Positions 44,676 to 54,538 of a stretch of 64,000 bases of DNA are shown here, in pieces. A model generated the notes under the pieces. It made no database searches, was not told the DNA's origin, and worked only from the letters and a program-made list of their open reading frames with translations. This DNA is from AP-15 sp963736715. Lineage in GTDB: Bacteria > Pseudomonadota > Alphaproteobacteria > ATCC43930 > CGMCC-115725. The DNA is taken from NCBI GenBank assembly GCA_963736715.1, contig CAVTQA010000001.1, forward strand, positions 62,001 through 126,000. Direction: 5' to 3'. The translations under genes and the position numbers were made by a program. The first letter of the stretch is position 1, and every line of letters starts with the position of its first letter.

Positions 44676-45674
44676 ATGGCTTTACCGCTCGATCTGGAGA
44701 CATCGATCGCGCTCGCTTGCGCGGCGAATCTCGCTTTGATCCTTTGCCTCGTCGCGTATGCAGTGAGCGAGGGCGCCAGCGGCCGGCGCTTCAAGCGGCG
44801 TCTGGCCGGAATACGCGATCGGGCGCAAGGGGTCGTTTCCGTCGAAGCGGTCGTCACCCGATCGCTTGCACGACAGCAAAGCGCGACCCCCAGGATTGAT
44901 CGCATCGCCCGGCATTGGCTGCCGCGCCGCGAGATGCTCGCCCACCGCCTTGCGCGCACCGGGCGGCGTATCAGCGTCGGTCAGTATGCGATGACCACCG
45001 TTGGCCTCTCTGTACTGGTCGCAATCACCTTCGCTTGCACTACTCCGATCGGCATCGTCGCCAGCCTGCTCGTGGGGCTCCTGATCGGAACCGCGTTGCC
45101 TCACATGGTGGTCGGCCGTATGGGAAAGCGCCGGGTCGCCGCCTTTATCGGCCTGTTTCCCGAGGCCATCGACCTGATGGTGCGGGCGCTGCGCTCAGGC
45201 TTGCCCATCAGCGAAGCAATCATCGGGGCGGGCCGGGAGATCGGCGATCCGGTCGGCGACGAGCTGGGTCGCGTCGAGGCCGGCATGCGGATGGGCCGCG
45301 ATCTCGAAAAGCTCCTATGGGACATCGCCAACCGTATCGATGTGCCGGAATTTCGCTTCTTCATCATCGCGCTCAGCGTTCAGCGCGAAACCGGTGGCAA
45401 CCTTGCTGAAACCCTCGCCAATCTTGGCGACGTGCTGCGCCGGCGCCGGCAGATGCGCGCCAAAGTGCGCGCCATGTCGAGCGAAACGCGGACGACCACG
45501 ATGATTCTCGCCGGCATGCCGGTCCTAGTCATTGTGATGCTCGCGCTGACCTCGCCGCATTATCTGGCGCCGCTTTACAATGATGTTCGCGGCTTTGTTC
45601 TCGATGGTCTGGCGTTGACAATGCTCGCTACCGGGGTCGGGATCATGACCAAGATGGCGCGGTTCCAGATATGA
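44676..45674 (+). CDS. tadB: TadB of Tad locus 2
   Basis: A 332-residue type II secretion F-like platform protein with the pattern LFPEAIDLMVRALRSGLPIS, ETGGNLAETLANLGDVLRRR and two C-terminal membrane helices. It follows the pilins after 207 bases and overlaps tadC by four bases (ATGA). Confidence 0.93.
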   Translation: MALPLDLETSIALACAANLALILCLVAYAVSEGASGRRFKRRLAGIRDRAQGVVSVEAVVTRSLARQQSATPRIDRIARHWLPRREMLAHRLARTGRRISVGQYAMTTVGLSVLVAITFACTTPIGIVASLLVGLLIGTALPHMVVGRMGKRRVAAFIGLFPEAIDLMVRALRSGLPISEAIIGAGREIGDPVGDELGRVEAGMRMGRDLEKLLWDIANRIDVPEFRFFIIALSVQRETGGNLAETLANLGDVLRRRRQMRAKVRAMSSETRTTTMILAGMPVLVIVMLALTSPHYLAPLYNDVRGFVLDGLALTMLATGVGIMTKMARFQI

Positions 45675-46666
45675 GGGACACTCGCCTTCAGGATTTTCAT
45701 TTTGCCGATTGGTTGCCGGCGGGGATTGGGCTCGACGACGTCATCGTCGTGCTCGCCTCGCTGGCTACCCTGGCAATGTTTTTCGCGATGTGGCAGGCGT
45801 TGCGGCCGAACAGCGCCTTCGAGCGCCGTCTCGAGCAGATCATCAATCGCAAGGAAGCACTGCGCCAAGCGGTGCTCGTAAATCGCCGAAGCCCGCACCG
45901 TCGGACACCGGTCGGGTTTATGCGCGAGGCGGTGGTGCAACTCAATCTGCTGCGCTCGCGGCATGCCGCCGAAGCGCGCCAGATGCTGGCACGTGCCGGC
46001 TTCCGATCGCAGGATGCGATGGTGAGATATCTCTTTGCGCAGATCAGCCTGCCGTTTGGCTTCGGCGCGCTGATTTTGGTGGACACCCATGTTCTGCACC
46101 TGATGCCGCTGCCGTCCCAATTCGCGTCAGTGCCCTCCGTGGCGGCTGTCCTGTTCGGCTTTTACGCCCCGAAGATCTACCTCAGGAACGCCGCCGACAA
46201 ACGTGCCAAGCAGCTTCAGCTGGCATTGCCCGACGGGCTCGATTTGATGGTGATCTGTGCCGAAGCCGGGCTGAGCCTCGACGCCACCTTGGTTCGGGTA
46301 TCGCGCGAGCTCGGCAATACCTGGCCCGAACTCGCCGAAGAGTTCGGCATCACCGCGGCCGAGCTGACCTTTTTGCCCGACCGCCGCATGGCGTTCGATA
46401 ATCTCAACAACCGAACCGACTCCGACGGCATCCGCGGGGTCGTCAATACACTGCAGCAGACCGCCAAGTACGGTACGCCGCTGGCCCAGTCTTTGCGCGT
46501 CCTCGCCACCGAGATGCGCACGGCCCGGATGACCCGCGCCGAGGAGAAAGCGGCGCGCCTGCCGGCCTTGCTGACGATCCCGATGATGATTTTCATCTTG
46601 CCGACGCTGTTCATCGTGCTGCTCGGCCCGGCCGCGATCAACGTGATGGACACGTTCAGGCATTGA
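45671..46666 (+). CDS. tadC: TadC of Tad locus 2
   Basis: A 331-residue platform protein with ALPDGLDLMVICAEAGLSLD, LQQTAKYGTPLAQSLRVLAT, EMRTARMTRAEEKAARLPAL and two C-terminal membrane helices. Last rightward Tad gene of locus 2. tadD lies beyond it on the opposite strand. Confidence 0.93.
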   Translation: MRDTRLQDFHFADWLPAGIGLDDVIVVLASLATLAMFFAMWQALRPNSAFERRLEQIINRKEALRQAVLVNRRSPHRRTPVGFMREAVVQLNLLRSRHAAEARQMLARAGFRSQDAMVRYLFAQISLPFGFGALILVDTHVLHLMPLPSQFASVPSVAAVLFGFYAPKIYLRNAADKRAKQLQLALPDGLDLMVICAEAGLSLDATLVRVSRELGNTWPELAEEFGITAAELTFLPDRRMAFDNLNNRTDSDGIRGVVNTLQQTAKYGTPLAQSLRVLATEMRTARMTRAEEKAARLPALLTIPMMIFILPTLFIVLLGPAAINVMDTFRH

Positions 46667-46707
46667 AGGCTGGAACAGCTAGGGCGCTCCACTCTGACTC
46701 AAACCTT

Positions 46708-46741
46708 CCCAGGATAATTGCGACCCCAGGATAATTGCGAC
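46708..46741. repeat. Perfect 17-bp tandem repeat, two copies
   Basis: The unit CCCAGGATAATTGCGAC occurs twice head to tail, at 46708-46724 and 46725-46741, between tadC and the small gene at 46754. It may be an operator or a local slippage product. No flanking insertion sequence is seen. Confidence 0.7.
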
Positions 46742-46753
46742 ATTGGGGCGCTT

Positions 46754-46963
46754 ATGGCCGTGGATGACCATGAACCCCTTGCGGGCTGCGGCGCTGGATC
46801 CCATGATCTCCGGATGGAAGCGCGACTGGCGAGGGTCGTAGCCGACCTCGCGGACGTGAAATCGGACATCTCCGAAATAAACGGCATATTGGCGAGGGTG
46901 GCGCCCCGGATGTACGAGATCTACGGCAGGTTTCTCCATCTCGGCACTCTGCGCGGCAAATGA
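46754..46963 (+). CDS. Small coiled-coil-like hypothetical protein
   Basis: Up to 69 residues. The C-terminal half reads MEARLARVVADLADVKSDIS followed by EINGILARVAPRMYEIYGRF, a heptad-like amphipathic pattern. The start is uncertain: ATG codons at 46754 and 46814 are both in frame, and the part before 46814 looks non-conserved. It overlaps the next gene by four bases (ATGA), so the two are probably made together. Function unknown. Confidence 0.5.
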   Translation: MAVDDHEPLAGCGAGSHDLRMEARLARVVADLADVKSDISEINGILARVAPRMYEIYGRFLHLGTLRGK

Positions 46964-47205
46964 CCGATCGGCTGTCACTCACCAACGCACTCACCGACGC
47001 CAATATCGACCGGCAGAAGGCCGAGCGCATCGCGACCGAAATCTTTGCGATCCACGACTACGTCGCCACCAAGCAGGATCTACAAGCGTTGGAGGCCAAG
47101 CTGGAGCTGGTCAAGCATCAGCTGATTACCCGGTTGGGGGGACTGATGGTGGTGCTGCCCGGTCTGTTATTCGCGGCGCTGCATTATTGGCCGCCCCACG
47201 CCTAG
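46960..47205 (+). CDS. DUF1640-like coiled-coil protein with C-terminal membrane anchor
   Basis: An 81-residue protein: IDRQKAERIATEIFAIHDYV, then ATKQDLQALEAKLELVKHQL and a hydrophobic C-terminal helix (GGLMVVLPGLLFAALHYW). The VATKQDLQALEAKL pattern and terminal anchor are typical of the DUF1640 group of small bacterial membrane-anchored coiled-coil proteins. Role unknown. Convergent with tadD. Confidence 0.65.
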   Translation: MTDRLSLTNALTDANIDRQKAERIATEIFAIHDYVATKQDLQALEAKLELVKHQLITRLGGLMVVLPGLLFAALHYWPPHA

Positions 47206-47226
47206 CACGAAACGCCATCGGTCTTG

Positions 47227-48069
47227 TCACGAAGCTCTGGCGGGACCGCCAGACAGGATTGCCTGGCTGCGGGCTTCCGGCGAGAGTTCGCGGAGTGACT
47301 GGTAATAGGCCAGGTTTTGCTCCACCGAGGCGTCGTCGAGATCGATCCGGCCGAGCCGGGCCGCCTCTGCCGTGTTGCCGTTGAGGCCATAGATCAGCGC
47401 TAAGGTCTGCCGCTCTTGCGCCGTGCCGGCTGCGGATATCGCAAGCGGCTGCAGCACGGATATAGCGTTCGGATAATTGCCGCTGATTGCGAGCGACAAG
47501 GCGAGATTGACCGTCAGGCCCGGGTCGCCCGGCGCGCGGACGAGGCCGTCGCGATAATTAGCTTGGGCTTCCAAATGGCTTCCCGCCAGATCCTTTGTCA
47601 CACCGAGCAGGAGCAAGAGCTTCGGGTCGTCTGGGCTCTGCTCCATCGCCTTGGAGAGGGGCGTCAAGGCCAATTGAGGCTTGCCGGTCTTTAAAAACGC
47701 CTTGGCCAGTCCGACCTGGGCCCCCTGGGTGTCACCAGGTCTGACCAAGGCTGCGTTGTAACTGACGATCGCCTCATTGACGGAGCCCATCTGGAGCAGC
47801 ACGTCGCCAGCCGCAATCAGAGGGGCGGGATCCTGGGGCGCCAATTCGGCGGCGCGCCGGTAGACGCCGAGGGCGTTGGGTAAATCGTCGCCGGATTGGG
47901 CTGCGGCTCCGATCCGCATCAGCATCGCATAGGTCGGGATCGGGCCGCCGCCGTCGCGGCCGTCGACACTCAGAGGGTCGAGGTGAATCGGCGTAGTCAC
48001 GCACCCCGCAAGCATGAGCGCCGCGACGATCGAGGAGAGCAAAAGTAGCGGCGCAGAGTTTCCCCTCAT
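47227..48069 (-). CDS. tadD: TadD, TPR pilotin lipoprotein of Flp pilus
   Basis: A 280-residue lipoprotein with signal LLLLSSIVAALMLAGC (lipobox LAGC) followed by TPR-like repeats (PNALGVYRRAAELAPQDPAP, NEAIVSYNAALVRPGD, QLALTPLSKAMEQSPDDPKL). TadD proteins help target the secretin to the outer membrane. The ATG at 48069 starts the signal peptide; the in-frame start at 48135 adds an unlikely N-terminus. Only TadD in the window, convergent with the locus 2 operon. Confidence 0.85.
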   Translation of the reverse strand: MRGNSAPLLLLSSIVAALMLAGCVTTPIHLDPLSVDGRDGGGPIPTYAMLMRIGAAAQSGDDLPNALGVYRRAAELAPQDPAPLIAAGDVLLQMGSVNEAIVSYNAALVRPGDTQGAQVGLAKAFLKTGKPQLALTPLSKAMEQSPDDPKLLLLLGVTKDLAGSHLEAQANYRDGLVRAPGDPGLTVNLALSLAISGNYPNAISVLQPLAISAAGTAQERQTLALIYGLNGNTAEAARLGRIDLDDASVEQNLAYYQSLRELSPEARSQAILSGGPARAS

Positions 48070-48262
48070 TCCGCGCGGTCCCCCCTGTTGCCCAACACGT
48101 AAACCAAATCGTTGCACACCGGTCCCCGCGAGCAATTATGCAGGGAACGTCAAAGCCGCGTCCAGAATTTCTTGCTGCGCCGAAAACCGCACCCGTCCAC
48201 GCCTTTTGGCAGCGAGACAATGCCCGCAACTCCGCCGAATCGGAGCGCCGAACTTCCCTGGT

Positions 48263-50927
48263 TTACGCCGCGACCTGCAGTTTGTCGGCGATGGCGCGCT
48301 CGACGGCGGCCAAGGCCGCCTCGGCGCGAGAGGCGTCGGGACCGCCCGCCTGCGCCATGTCGGCGCGCCCGCCGCCGCCCTTGCCGCCGAGCGCTTCGGC
48401 GCCGAGACGAACCAGTTCGACCGCGTCGAAACGGCCGGTCAGATCGGCGGTGACGCCGACGACGATCGCCGCCTTGCCGTCGGCTCGCGAGACGGCCGCG
48501 ACGACACCCGAGCCGATGCGGCGCTTCAGATCGTCCGCCAGGGATTTGAGCTCGCGCGCCGGGACCCCGTCGACAACCCGGCCGTCGAATGCGATGTCGC
48601 CGATGCGTTTCTCGGTCGATTTGGTCGAAGGGCCGGCGTTTGCCAGCGCGCGCCGGGTTTCGGAGAGTTCGCGCTCGAGCCGGCGGCGTTCCTCGACGAG
48701 ATTGATGATGCGCGCCGGCAGCTCGGAGGGCGTCGTGCGCAACGCCGCCGCGGCCTCGCGCAACACCCCCTCTTCCTCATTGAGATATGCCTCGGCCGCG
48801 GCGCCCGTCAGGGCTTCGATCCGGCGCACGCCCGAAGCAATCGCCATTTCGCCGACGATCTTGAAGAGCCCGATGTCGCCGGTGCGGCCGACATGCGTGC
48901 CGCCGCACAGCTCGACCGAGAAGGGCTGCTCGTCGTCACTCGCTGCGCCCATCGCGACGACCCGGACCTCGTCGCCGTATTTCTCGCCGAACAGCGCCAG
49001 CGCCCCTTCGGCGACGGCGCGGTCCGGGGTCAACAGGCGGGTGCGCACGGCGCTGTTGGCCCGAATGCGCTCGTTGACCTCGGCCTCGATCGCCCGGATG
49101 TCCTCCTGCGTCAGCGGCCGCGGGTGGCTGAAATCGAAGCGCAGCCGGTCGGGCGCGACGAGCGAGCCCTTTTGCGTCACATGCTCGCCGAGGCGCCGGC
49201 GCAGCGCCTGATGCAGCAGATGCGTGACCGAGTGATTGGCGCGCAACAGCCGGCGGCGCGCACCGTCGACCCTGAGTTCGACTGCCTCGCCGACTTTCAA
49301 GCTGCCGTGGGTCAGTGTCCCGAGATGAACGTGCAGATCGCCGGCCTTTTTGACTGTGTCGTGCACCGCCAGCTCGGCGCCGTCGGACGAGAAGATGACC
49401 CCGCTGTCGCCCATCTGGCCGCCCAATTCCGCATAGAACGGCGTCTGGTTGACGATGACGCCGATTTCATCCCCGGCCCCGGCCTCGTCGACGCGCCGGT
49501 CGCCGCGCATTATCGCCAGAACGACGCCCTCGGCGCTCTCGGTTTCGTAGCCGAGGAATTCGGTGGCGCCGACTTCCTCGCGCAAGCCGAACCACACCGC
49601 CTCGGTGGCTGCCTCGCCCGATCCGACCCAGCTCCGGCGCGCTTTCTCACGCTGCCGTTGCATTGCCGCGGTGAAGCCGTCGACCGCCACCCTGCGGCCC
49701 TGACCGCGCAGCACGTCCTCGGTCAGGTCGAGCGGGAAACCAAAGGTGTCGTAGAGCCGGAAGGCGACCTCGCCGGGCAGTGCCGCGCCGGGGGCGAGCC
49801 GTGCCGTCTCCTCTTCGAGCAAGCGCAGCCCGCGGTCGAGCATCTGCTTGAAGTTGGTCTCCTCGAACTGCAATGTTTCGGAGATCAGCGGTTGCGCCCG
49901 CAGCAATTCGGGATAGGCGGCGCCCATCTGCTGCACCAGCGCCGGCACCAGCCGCCACATCAGCGGATCCTTGCAGCCGAGGATGTGCGCGTGCCGCATA
50001 GCCCGGCGCATGATCCGGCGCAGCACATAGCCGCGCCCCTCCTTGCTCGGCAGCACGCCGTCGGCGATCAGGAAACGCCGAGGCGCGCAGATGATCGGCG
50101 ATGACGCGATGCGAGACCGCGTGAGGCCCGTCCGGTGCGACGCCGGAGGCTTCGGCCGAGGCCAGGATCAAGGCCCGGAAGAGGTCGATGTCGTAATTGT
50201 CGTGCTTGCCCTGCAAGACCGCGGCGATGCGTTCGAGCCCCATGCCGGTATCGACCGAGGGACGCGGCAGCGGGACCCGCTCACCCGGGCTCACCTGGTC
50301 GAACTGCGTGAAGACGAGGTTCCAGATTTCGATGAAGCGGTCGCCCTCCGCATCGGCACTTCCCGGGGGGCCCCCGGGGATGGACGGGCCGTGATCGTAA
50401 AAGATCTCCGAGCAAGGGCCGCACGGTCCGACGTCGCCCATCATCCAGAAATTGTCCGAAGTGGCGATGCGGATGATCTTTGCCTCAGGGAGCCCGGCAA
50501 TCTTCGCCCACAAGGCGGCGGCCTCGTCGTCTTCGGCATAGACCGTCACCCAGAGGCGATCGCGGGCGAGCCCGAACTCGCGAGTGATCAGATTCCAGGC
50601 AAGCTCGATCGCGCGGTCCTTGAAGTAGTCGCCAAACGAGAAATTCCCGAGCATTTCGAAAAACGTGTGGTGCCGGGCGGTGTAGCCGACGTTTTCCAGA
50701 TCGTTGTGCTTGCCGCCGGCCCGCACGCATTTCTGCGCCGTGGCGGCGCGCTGATAGGGCCGCTTCTCCAAGCCGGTGAAGACGTTCTTGAACTGCACCA
50801 TCCCGGCATTGGTGAACAGCAATGTCGGATCGTTGCGCGGCACGAGCGGGCTCGACGGGACGATCTCGTGGTCATGGCGCGCAAAATAGTCGAGAAACGC
50901 AGCGCGGATGTCGTTGGTGGTCTGCAT
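48263..50927 (-). CDS. alaS: Alanyl-tRNA synthetase (one frameshift)
   Basis: Charges tRNA-Ala. The N-terminal catalytic part (FLDYFARHDHEIVPSSPLVP, LLFTNAGMVQFKNVFTG, FWMMGDVGPCGPCSEIFYDH) and the C-terminal editing and dimerisation parts (TFGFPLDLTEDVLRGQG, HLLHQALRRRLGEHV, ELCGGTHVGRTGD with the zinc Cys-His pair, GGKGGGGRADMAQAGG) are all present. At about 50069-50075 the frame breaks in HLRASAF/LIADGVLPSKEGRGYVLRR. The minus strand shows one extra C. Corrected length is 887 residues, normal for AlaRS. As the enzyme is essential, a sequence error is the most likely cause. Start is ATG at 50927. Confidence 0.93.
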
Positions 50928-51091
50928 AGACAAATTCTGGCCCTCCGCGCCGATCATACAAGGGGGCATACAAGGGGCATGCGAGGGCGAGTATTAAGCC
51001 CCGGCCATTGGCGTTTTGTACAGATCCAATGCGGCGTGTTTAATCCCCGGTAAATGAACGACGCTTTAAGCTGAGTTCGGCAGCGCACGCG

Positions 51092-52435
51092 GTGGGTGTG
51101 GTGGAAACACGCCGAGCATTCTCGCAGGAGACGGCGAGCAAGTTGGCGTATCGCCTGGCGATCCCGATCTTTGTGCTGTGCCTCTATGCGATCATGACGG
51201 GGCTATGGCTCTCGGGGGCGCACTCGCTCTATTTCGGGGCCCTGCGCCTGCTCGGCGTCGAACCGTTCAGCTTTCCCTTTCTCGACACTCACGCCGTTCT
51301 GGCGGCCGCCGAATGCGGGCGGCAGGGGATCGAGGTGTATGTGTCCAACCCCTGCGACGTGCTGGGACGCGCGCACGTCTATTCGCCGCTGTGGCTGGCG
51401 ATCGTGCCCGGTGCTTTGGGTGTCGGGGCGACCGGGTGGGTGGGCGCGAGCCTCGACCTGCTATTCCTTCTGTCATTGGCTGCCGTGCTGCGTCCACGCA
51501 CCGCGAAAGAGCTGCTGATGCTCGGCTTGGCGGCGGTTTCGCCGATGACCGTCTATGCGTTGGAGCGTGCCAACAATGATCTCGCCATATTCCTGCTGGT
51601 GATCTTTGGGGCGATCGTCTTCACCATGCCGTGCCGCTACCGGCTGTTTTCCTACTGCCCGTTCGTCGCAGCCGGCCTCCTCAAATACTATCCGCTGGCG
51701 CTGCTGGTGCTTGCCGCACGCGAGGGGCGGCGGGACCGTCTGGCCATTACAGCAGCGGCGATTTTGGCGCTGCTCCTCTTCGGCGTTCTCTTTTACTCGA
51801 AGCTGAGCGCCTCGTTAGTGACCATCCCCGCCGCAGCCTCTTATTTCACCGACGCATTCTCCGCCCAAAACCTGCCGTTCGGGTTTGCGGAAGCGCTGGC
51901 CGGCGGTGCCTCCCGGACATTGATCGCAGCGACGCTGTTGGCCACGCTGTCGGCGCTGGCAGTTGCGCGAACGCTTCGCACGGTTCGGCTGCTGGGGCGA
52001 GAGCAACTCGACTGGGCCGCGGGAGAGGCGCAGTTCCTGGTCATCGCCGGCTTGTTGGTTGCGGCCTGCTTCTTTGCCGGCCAGAACGTCGGCTATCGCG
52101 GCATTCTACTTCTTCCGGTGCTGTCCGGGCTGGTCTGCCTCCATCGATCGGTCAAAGACCGAGAGGTACGACGCTTTTGCGGCCGGATGATCGCGGCGGT
52201 GCTCTTCGTCATGTGGGAGGAGTGCTTGCGCCGCGCCCTCCACGGCATTGTATCCCCGGTCCCCGGCGCGGGGCTGAACTCGCGCGCCGAGGTGTTCTTT
52301 TGGATCGGTCGGGAGCTGATCTGGTGGTGGCTGGTTGTCGGGCTCGCCGCACTCGTTTTGTCCTTCCTGCGGCGATCGCCATGCGCGGAGATTTTCCGAA
52401 GAGCCGCCGCAGGTCCGGCGCCTTCTCCGGCCTGA
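51092..52435 (+). CDS. GT87-like (DUF2029) polytopic membrane protein
   Basis: A 447-residue protein with about ten hydrophobic segments. FPFLDTHAVLAAAECGRQGI, VYVSNPCDVLGRAHVYSPLW and ALERANNDLAIFLLVIFG are patterns of DUF2029-type membrane glycosyltransferase relatives, and GLLKYYPLALL replaces the KPQ/KPH motif of the array at 14.4-22.3 kb. It is more distant from those copies and lacks their DFxxxW motif. Start is GTG at 51092. Substrate unknown. Confidence 0.65.
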   Translation: MGVVETRRAFSQETASKLAYRLAIPIFVLCLYAIMTGLWLSGAHSLYFGALRLLGVEPFSFPFLDTHAVLAAAECGRQGIEVYVSNPCDVLGRAHVYSPLWLAIVPGALGVGATGWVGASLDLLFLLSLAAVLRPRTAKELLMLGLAAVSPMTVYALERANNDLAIFLLVIFGAIVFTMPCRYRLFSYCPFVAAGLLKYYPLALLVLAAREGRRDRLAITAAAILALLLFGVLFYSKLSASLVTIPAAASYFTDAFSAQNLPFGFAEALAGGASRTLIAATLLATLSALAVARTLRTVRLLGREQLDWAAGEAQFLVIAGLLVAACFFAGQNVGYRGILLLPVLSGLVCLHRSVKDREVRRFCGRMIAAVLFVMWEECLRRALHGIVSPVPGAGLNSRAEVFFWIGRELIWWWLVVGLAALVLSFLRRSPCAEIFRRAAAGPAPSPA

Positions 52436-52439
52436 GCGT

Positions 52440-52869
52440 TTAACGCAGCCGCGCTGCGACGGCCGGAAGCCCGGCGATGTCGATGCCGTGCTGGGCGGCT
52501 TTGGAAATCAGCGAGAGCGCGTCGTCGCCCTCGCGCATGCGGGTCAAAGCCCACAGCAACGCCGAGCGGGTTCCGCTGCGGCAATGCGCCACGACCGGCG
52601 CCGGGTCCATCCCGCAACGCTGCGCCAAAGGCGTCGACATCGGCGCGCGACAATGTGGCGGCGGTGATCGGGATGTGGTGGTAGGCGATCCCGTGCGCCT
52701 CGGCGATGCGCCGCGCCTCGGCGGCCGGCAGCTGGCCCGGGTCTTCACCATCGGGGCGATTGTTGATGATCGTGCGCACGCCGGCGGCGGCGAGCGCATC
52801 GATGTCCGCCCGGTCGAGCCTGCCGGCGACGCTCACTCCGGGGGCCAACGGAAACAGCTGGGCTGGCAT
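52440..52869 (-). CDS. TIGR01244/DUF442 phosphatase-like sulfur transferase (one frameshift)
   Basis: About 142 residues. The N-terminal half reads LFPLAPGVSVAGRLDRADID and AAGVRTIINNRPDGEDPGQL, as in DUF442 proteins (relatives of BLH and dual-specificity phosphatases). The frame breaks at about 52600-52625. The next frame holds the active-site loop VVAHCRSGTRSALLWALTRM with the HCxxGxR signature and ends AGLPAVAARLR. The span has one base over a multiple of three. Exact reaction unknown; some members are linked to sulfide metabolism. Confidence 0.75.
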
Positions 52870-52955
52870 GCCGGTCCTCCGCGATAATCTGCGAGCAGCC
52901 TCGCAGCCCCAGACGGCGGCGTCACCAATAAAAGCGGCCGCGTCACCAAAAAAAG

Positions 52956-53430
52956 TCAGGCGGCGAATTGCGGCGGGCGCTGCACAAAGTCGCCGGCGCG
53001 GATCCAGAACCGCTCCAGGCGGCGGAGTGCGGCGTTGGCGCCTTGCAGATCTTCGACGCTCACCGCGGCGTTCGGCAGCATTTCGGCATGGCGCCGATGC
53101 ATCTCGGTCAGGCATGTCGCGCAACCTGATCCCCTTTTCGGTCAGGCGGACATGGATCGAGCGGCGGTCGTGCAGCGAGCGCTGCTGCGTCAGATACCCG
53201 TTCTCGACCATCTTCTTGACGTTGTACGAGACGTTCGAGCCGAGATAGCAGCCCCGCAACGTGAGCTCGCCGACCGTCATCTCGGCGTCGCCGATATTGA
53301 ACAGCATCATTCCCTGGACGTTGTTGATGTCGTGGATCCCGAGCCCTTCGAGCTCGAGCTTTACGACCTCGAGAAAATGGCGGTGGAGTCGCTCGACGAG
53401 CGAAATCACCTCCAGATATGCGGTATTCAT
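52956..53430 (-). CDS. MarR family regulator, LdtR-like (one frameshift)
   Basis: A winged-helix protein of about 157 residues: LEVISLVERLHRHFLEVVKL, GIHDINNVQGMMLFNIGDAE, GCYLGSNVSYNVKKMVENGY (recognition helix) and RRSIHVRLTEKG (wing). This order and wording resemble LdtR, a MarR-family regulator described in alphaproteobacteria. The frame breaks at about 53110-53125, with the next frame giving LTEMHRRHAEMLPNAAVSVE and LERFWIRAGDFVQRPPQFAA to the stop at 52956. The DNA-binding region is unaffected. Confidence 0.8.
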
Positions 53431-53491
53431 CCGAGCCTCGCTAGCCGGCAATAAGACGGTAAGCTTACCGTTGATTTGTAAATTTATCGTT

Positions 53492-54391
53492 TCAAGTTTT
53501 ATCGTCGGATTTGCCGATTAAGCGATAGATCCCGGAAAAATCGAGGCCGGCGGCGCCCCCATTGACGAACAACTGGTAGAGACTGGCGGCGGCTGCGCCG
53601 AGCGGGGTAGCCGTCGCGGTCGCGCCCGCCGCCTGCTGCGCGAGCCGCAGATCCTTCAACATCATCGCCGCGGTGAAGCCGGGTGCGTAGCCGCGGTTCG
53701 CCGGCGACGCCGGGACCGGTCCCGGCACCGGGCAATAGCTCGTCAGCGCCCAACATTGCCCGGATGATTTGGAACTGATGTCGAACAGCGTCTGTGCCTC
53801 GAGCCCGAGCCGCCCGGCGAGCGAAAACGCCTCGCACACGGCGATCATCGAGACGCCGAGGATCATGTTGTTGCAGATCTTGGCCGCCTGCCCGTTGCCG
53901 GCCGGGCCGGCATGGACGATCGTCCGGCCCATCGCCGCCAATACCGGCTGGGCGCGGGCGAAGATTTCTGCGTCGCCGCCGACCATGAAGGTGAGGCTCG
54001 CCGCTTCCGCCCCGGCCACTCCGCCCGATACCGGCGCGTCGAGCATATCGAACCCGGCACCCTTCGCCGCCGCCGCTACCGCCCGCGCGGTCTCGACATC
54101 GATCGTCGAGCAGTCGATAAGCAATGCGCCGCGGCGCGCGCTGGCAAGAACGCCGCCCTCGTCGAGATAGACCGAACGCACCTGCGGCCCGGCGGGCAGC
54201 ATCGTGATCACGATGTCGCCCGCGCCGGCGGCCTCGGCGACCGATGCAACCGCGTGGCCGCCCTTCGTTGCCAGCGCCTCCATAGCTCCCGGCACAAGGT
54301 CGAACCCGGTCACCTGGTGGCCGGCCCCGACGAGATTGGCCGCCATCGGCGCCCCCATATTGCCGAGCCCGATAAACCCGATCGTCACCAT
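53492..54391 (-). CDS. mmsB: 3-hydroxyisobutyrate dehydrogenase
   Basis: A 299-residue NAD-dependent enzyme of valine breakdown that oxidises 3-hydroxyisobutyrate to methylmalonate semialdehyde. N-terminal signature TIGFIGLGNMGAPMAANLVG, substrate motif DAPVSGGVAGAEAASLTFMV, and the catalytic Lys in GNGQAAKICNNMILGVSMIA. A normal-length, intact frame. Downstream of the hydrolase gene and the acyl-CoA dehydrogenase gene, giving three consecutive steps of the pathway. Confidence 0.92.
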   Translation of the reverse strand: MVTIGFIGLGNMGAPMAANLVGAGHQVTGFDLVPGAMEALATKGGHAVASVAEAAGAGDIVITMLPAGPQVRSVYLDEGGVLASARRGALLIDCSTIDVETARAVAAAAKGAGFDMLDAPVSGGVAGAEAASLTFMVGGDAEIFARAQPVLAAMGRTIVHAGPAGNGQAAKICNNMILGVSMIAVCEAFSLAGRLGLEAQTLFDISSKSSGQCWALTSYCPVPGPVPASPANRGYAPGFTAAMMLKDLRLAQQAAGATATATPLGAAAASLYQLFVNGGAAGLDFSGIYRLIGKSDDKT

Positions 54392-54423
54392 TGCTCGCCT
54401 CCTCCCACCCTACTGCTGCACAG

Positions 54424-54538
54424 CGCCCCTCACCCTCCCGCTGAGCGGGCCCCTCCCTCTCCCCGCTAAAGCGGGGCGAGGGGATTGGCGATATCGCTCC
54501 CTCGCCCCGCCTGCGGGGAGAGGGTCGGGGTGAGGGGC
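54424..54538. repeat. GC-rich inverted repeat element (REP-like)
   Basis: Outer arms GCCCCTCACCC (54424-54434) and GGGTGAGGGGC (54528-54538) are perfect inverses, with further nested complementary runs of CTCCCCGC and GCGGGGCGAGGG. Elements of this wording are scattered between genes in many proteobacteria. This one overlaps the 3' end of the upstream gene and supplies its last codons and stop. Confidence 0.75.

Noticed and set aside
48014..50104. 696-codon rightward frame
   Set aside because: Antisense shadow of alaS. The minus strand carries all AlaRS motifs.
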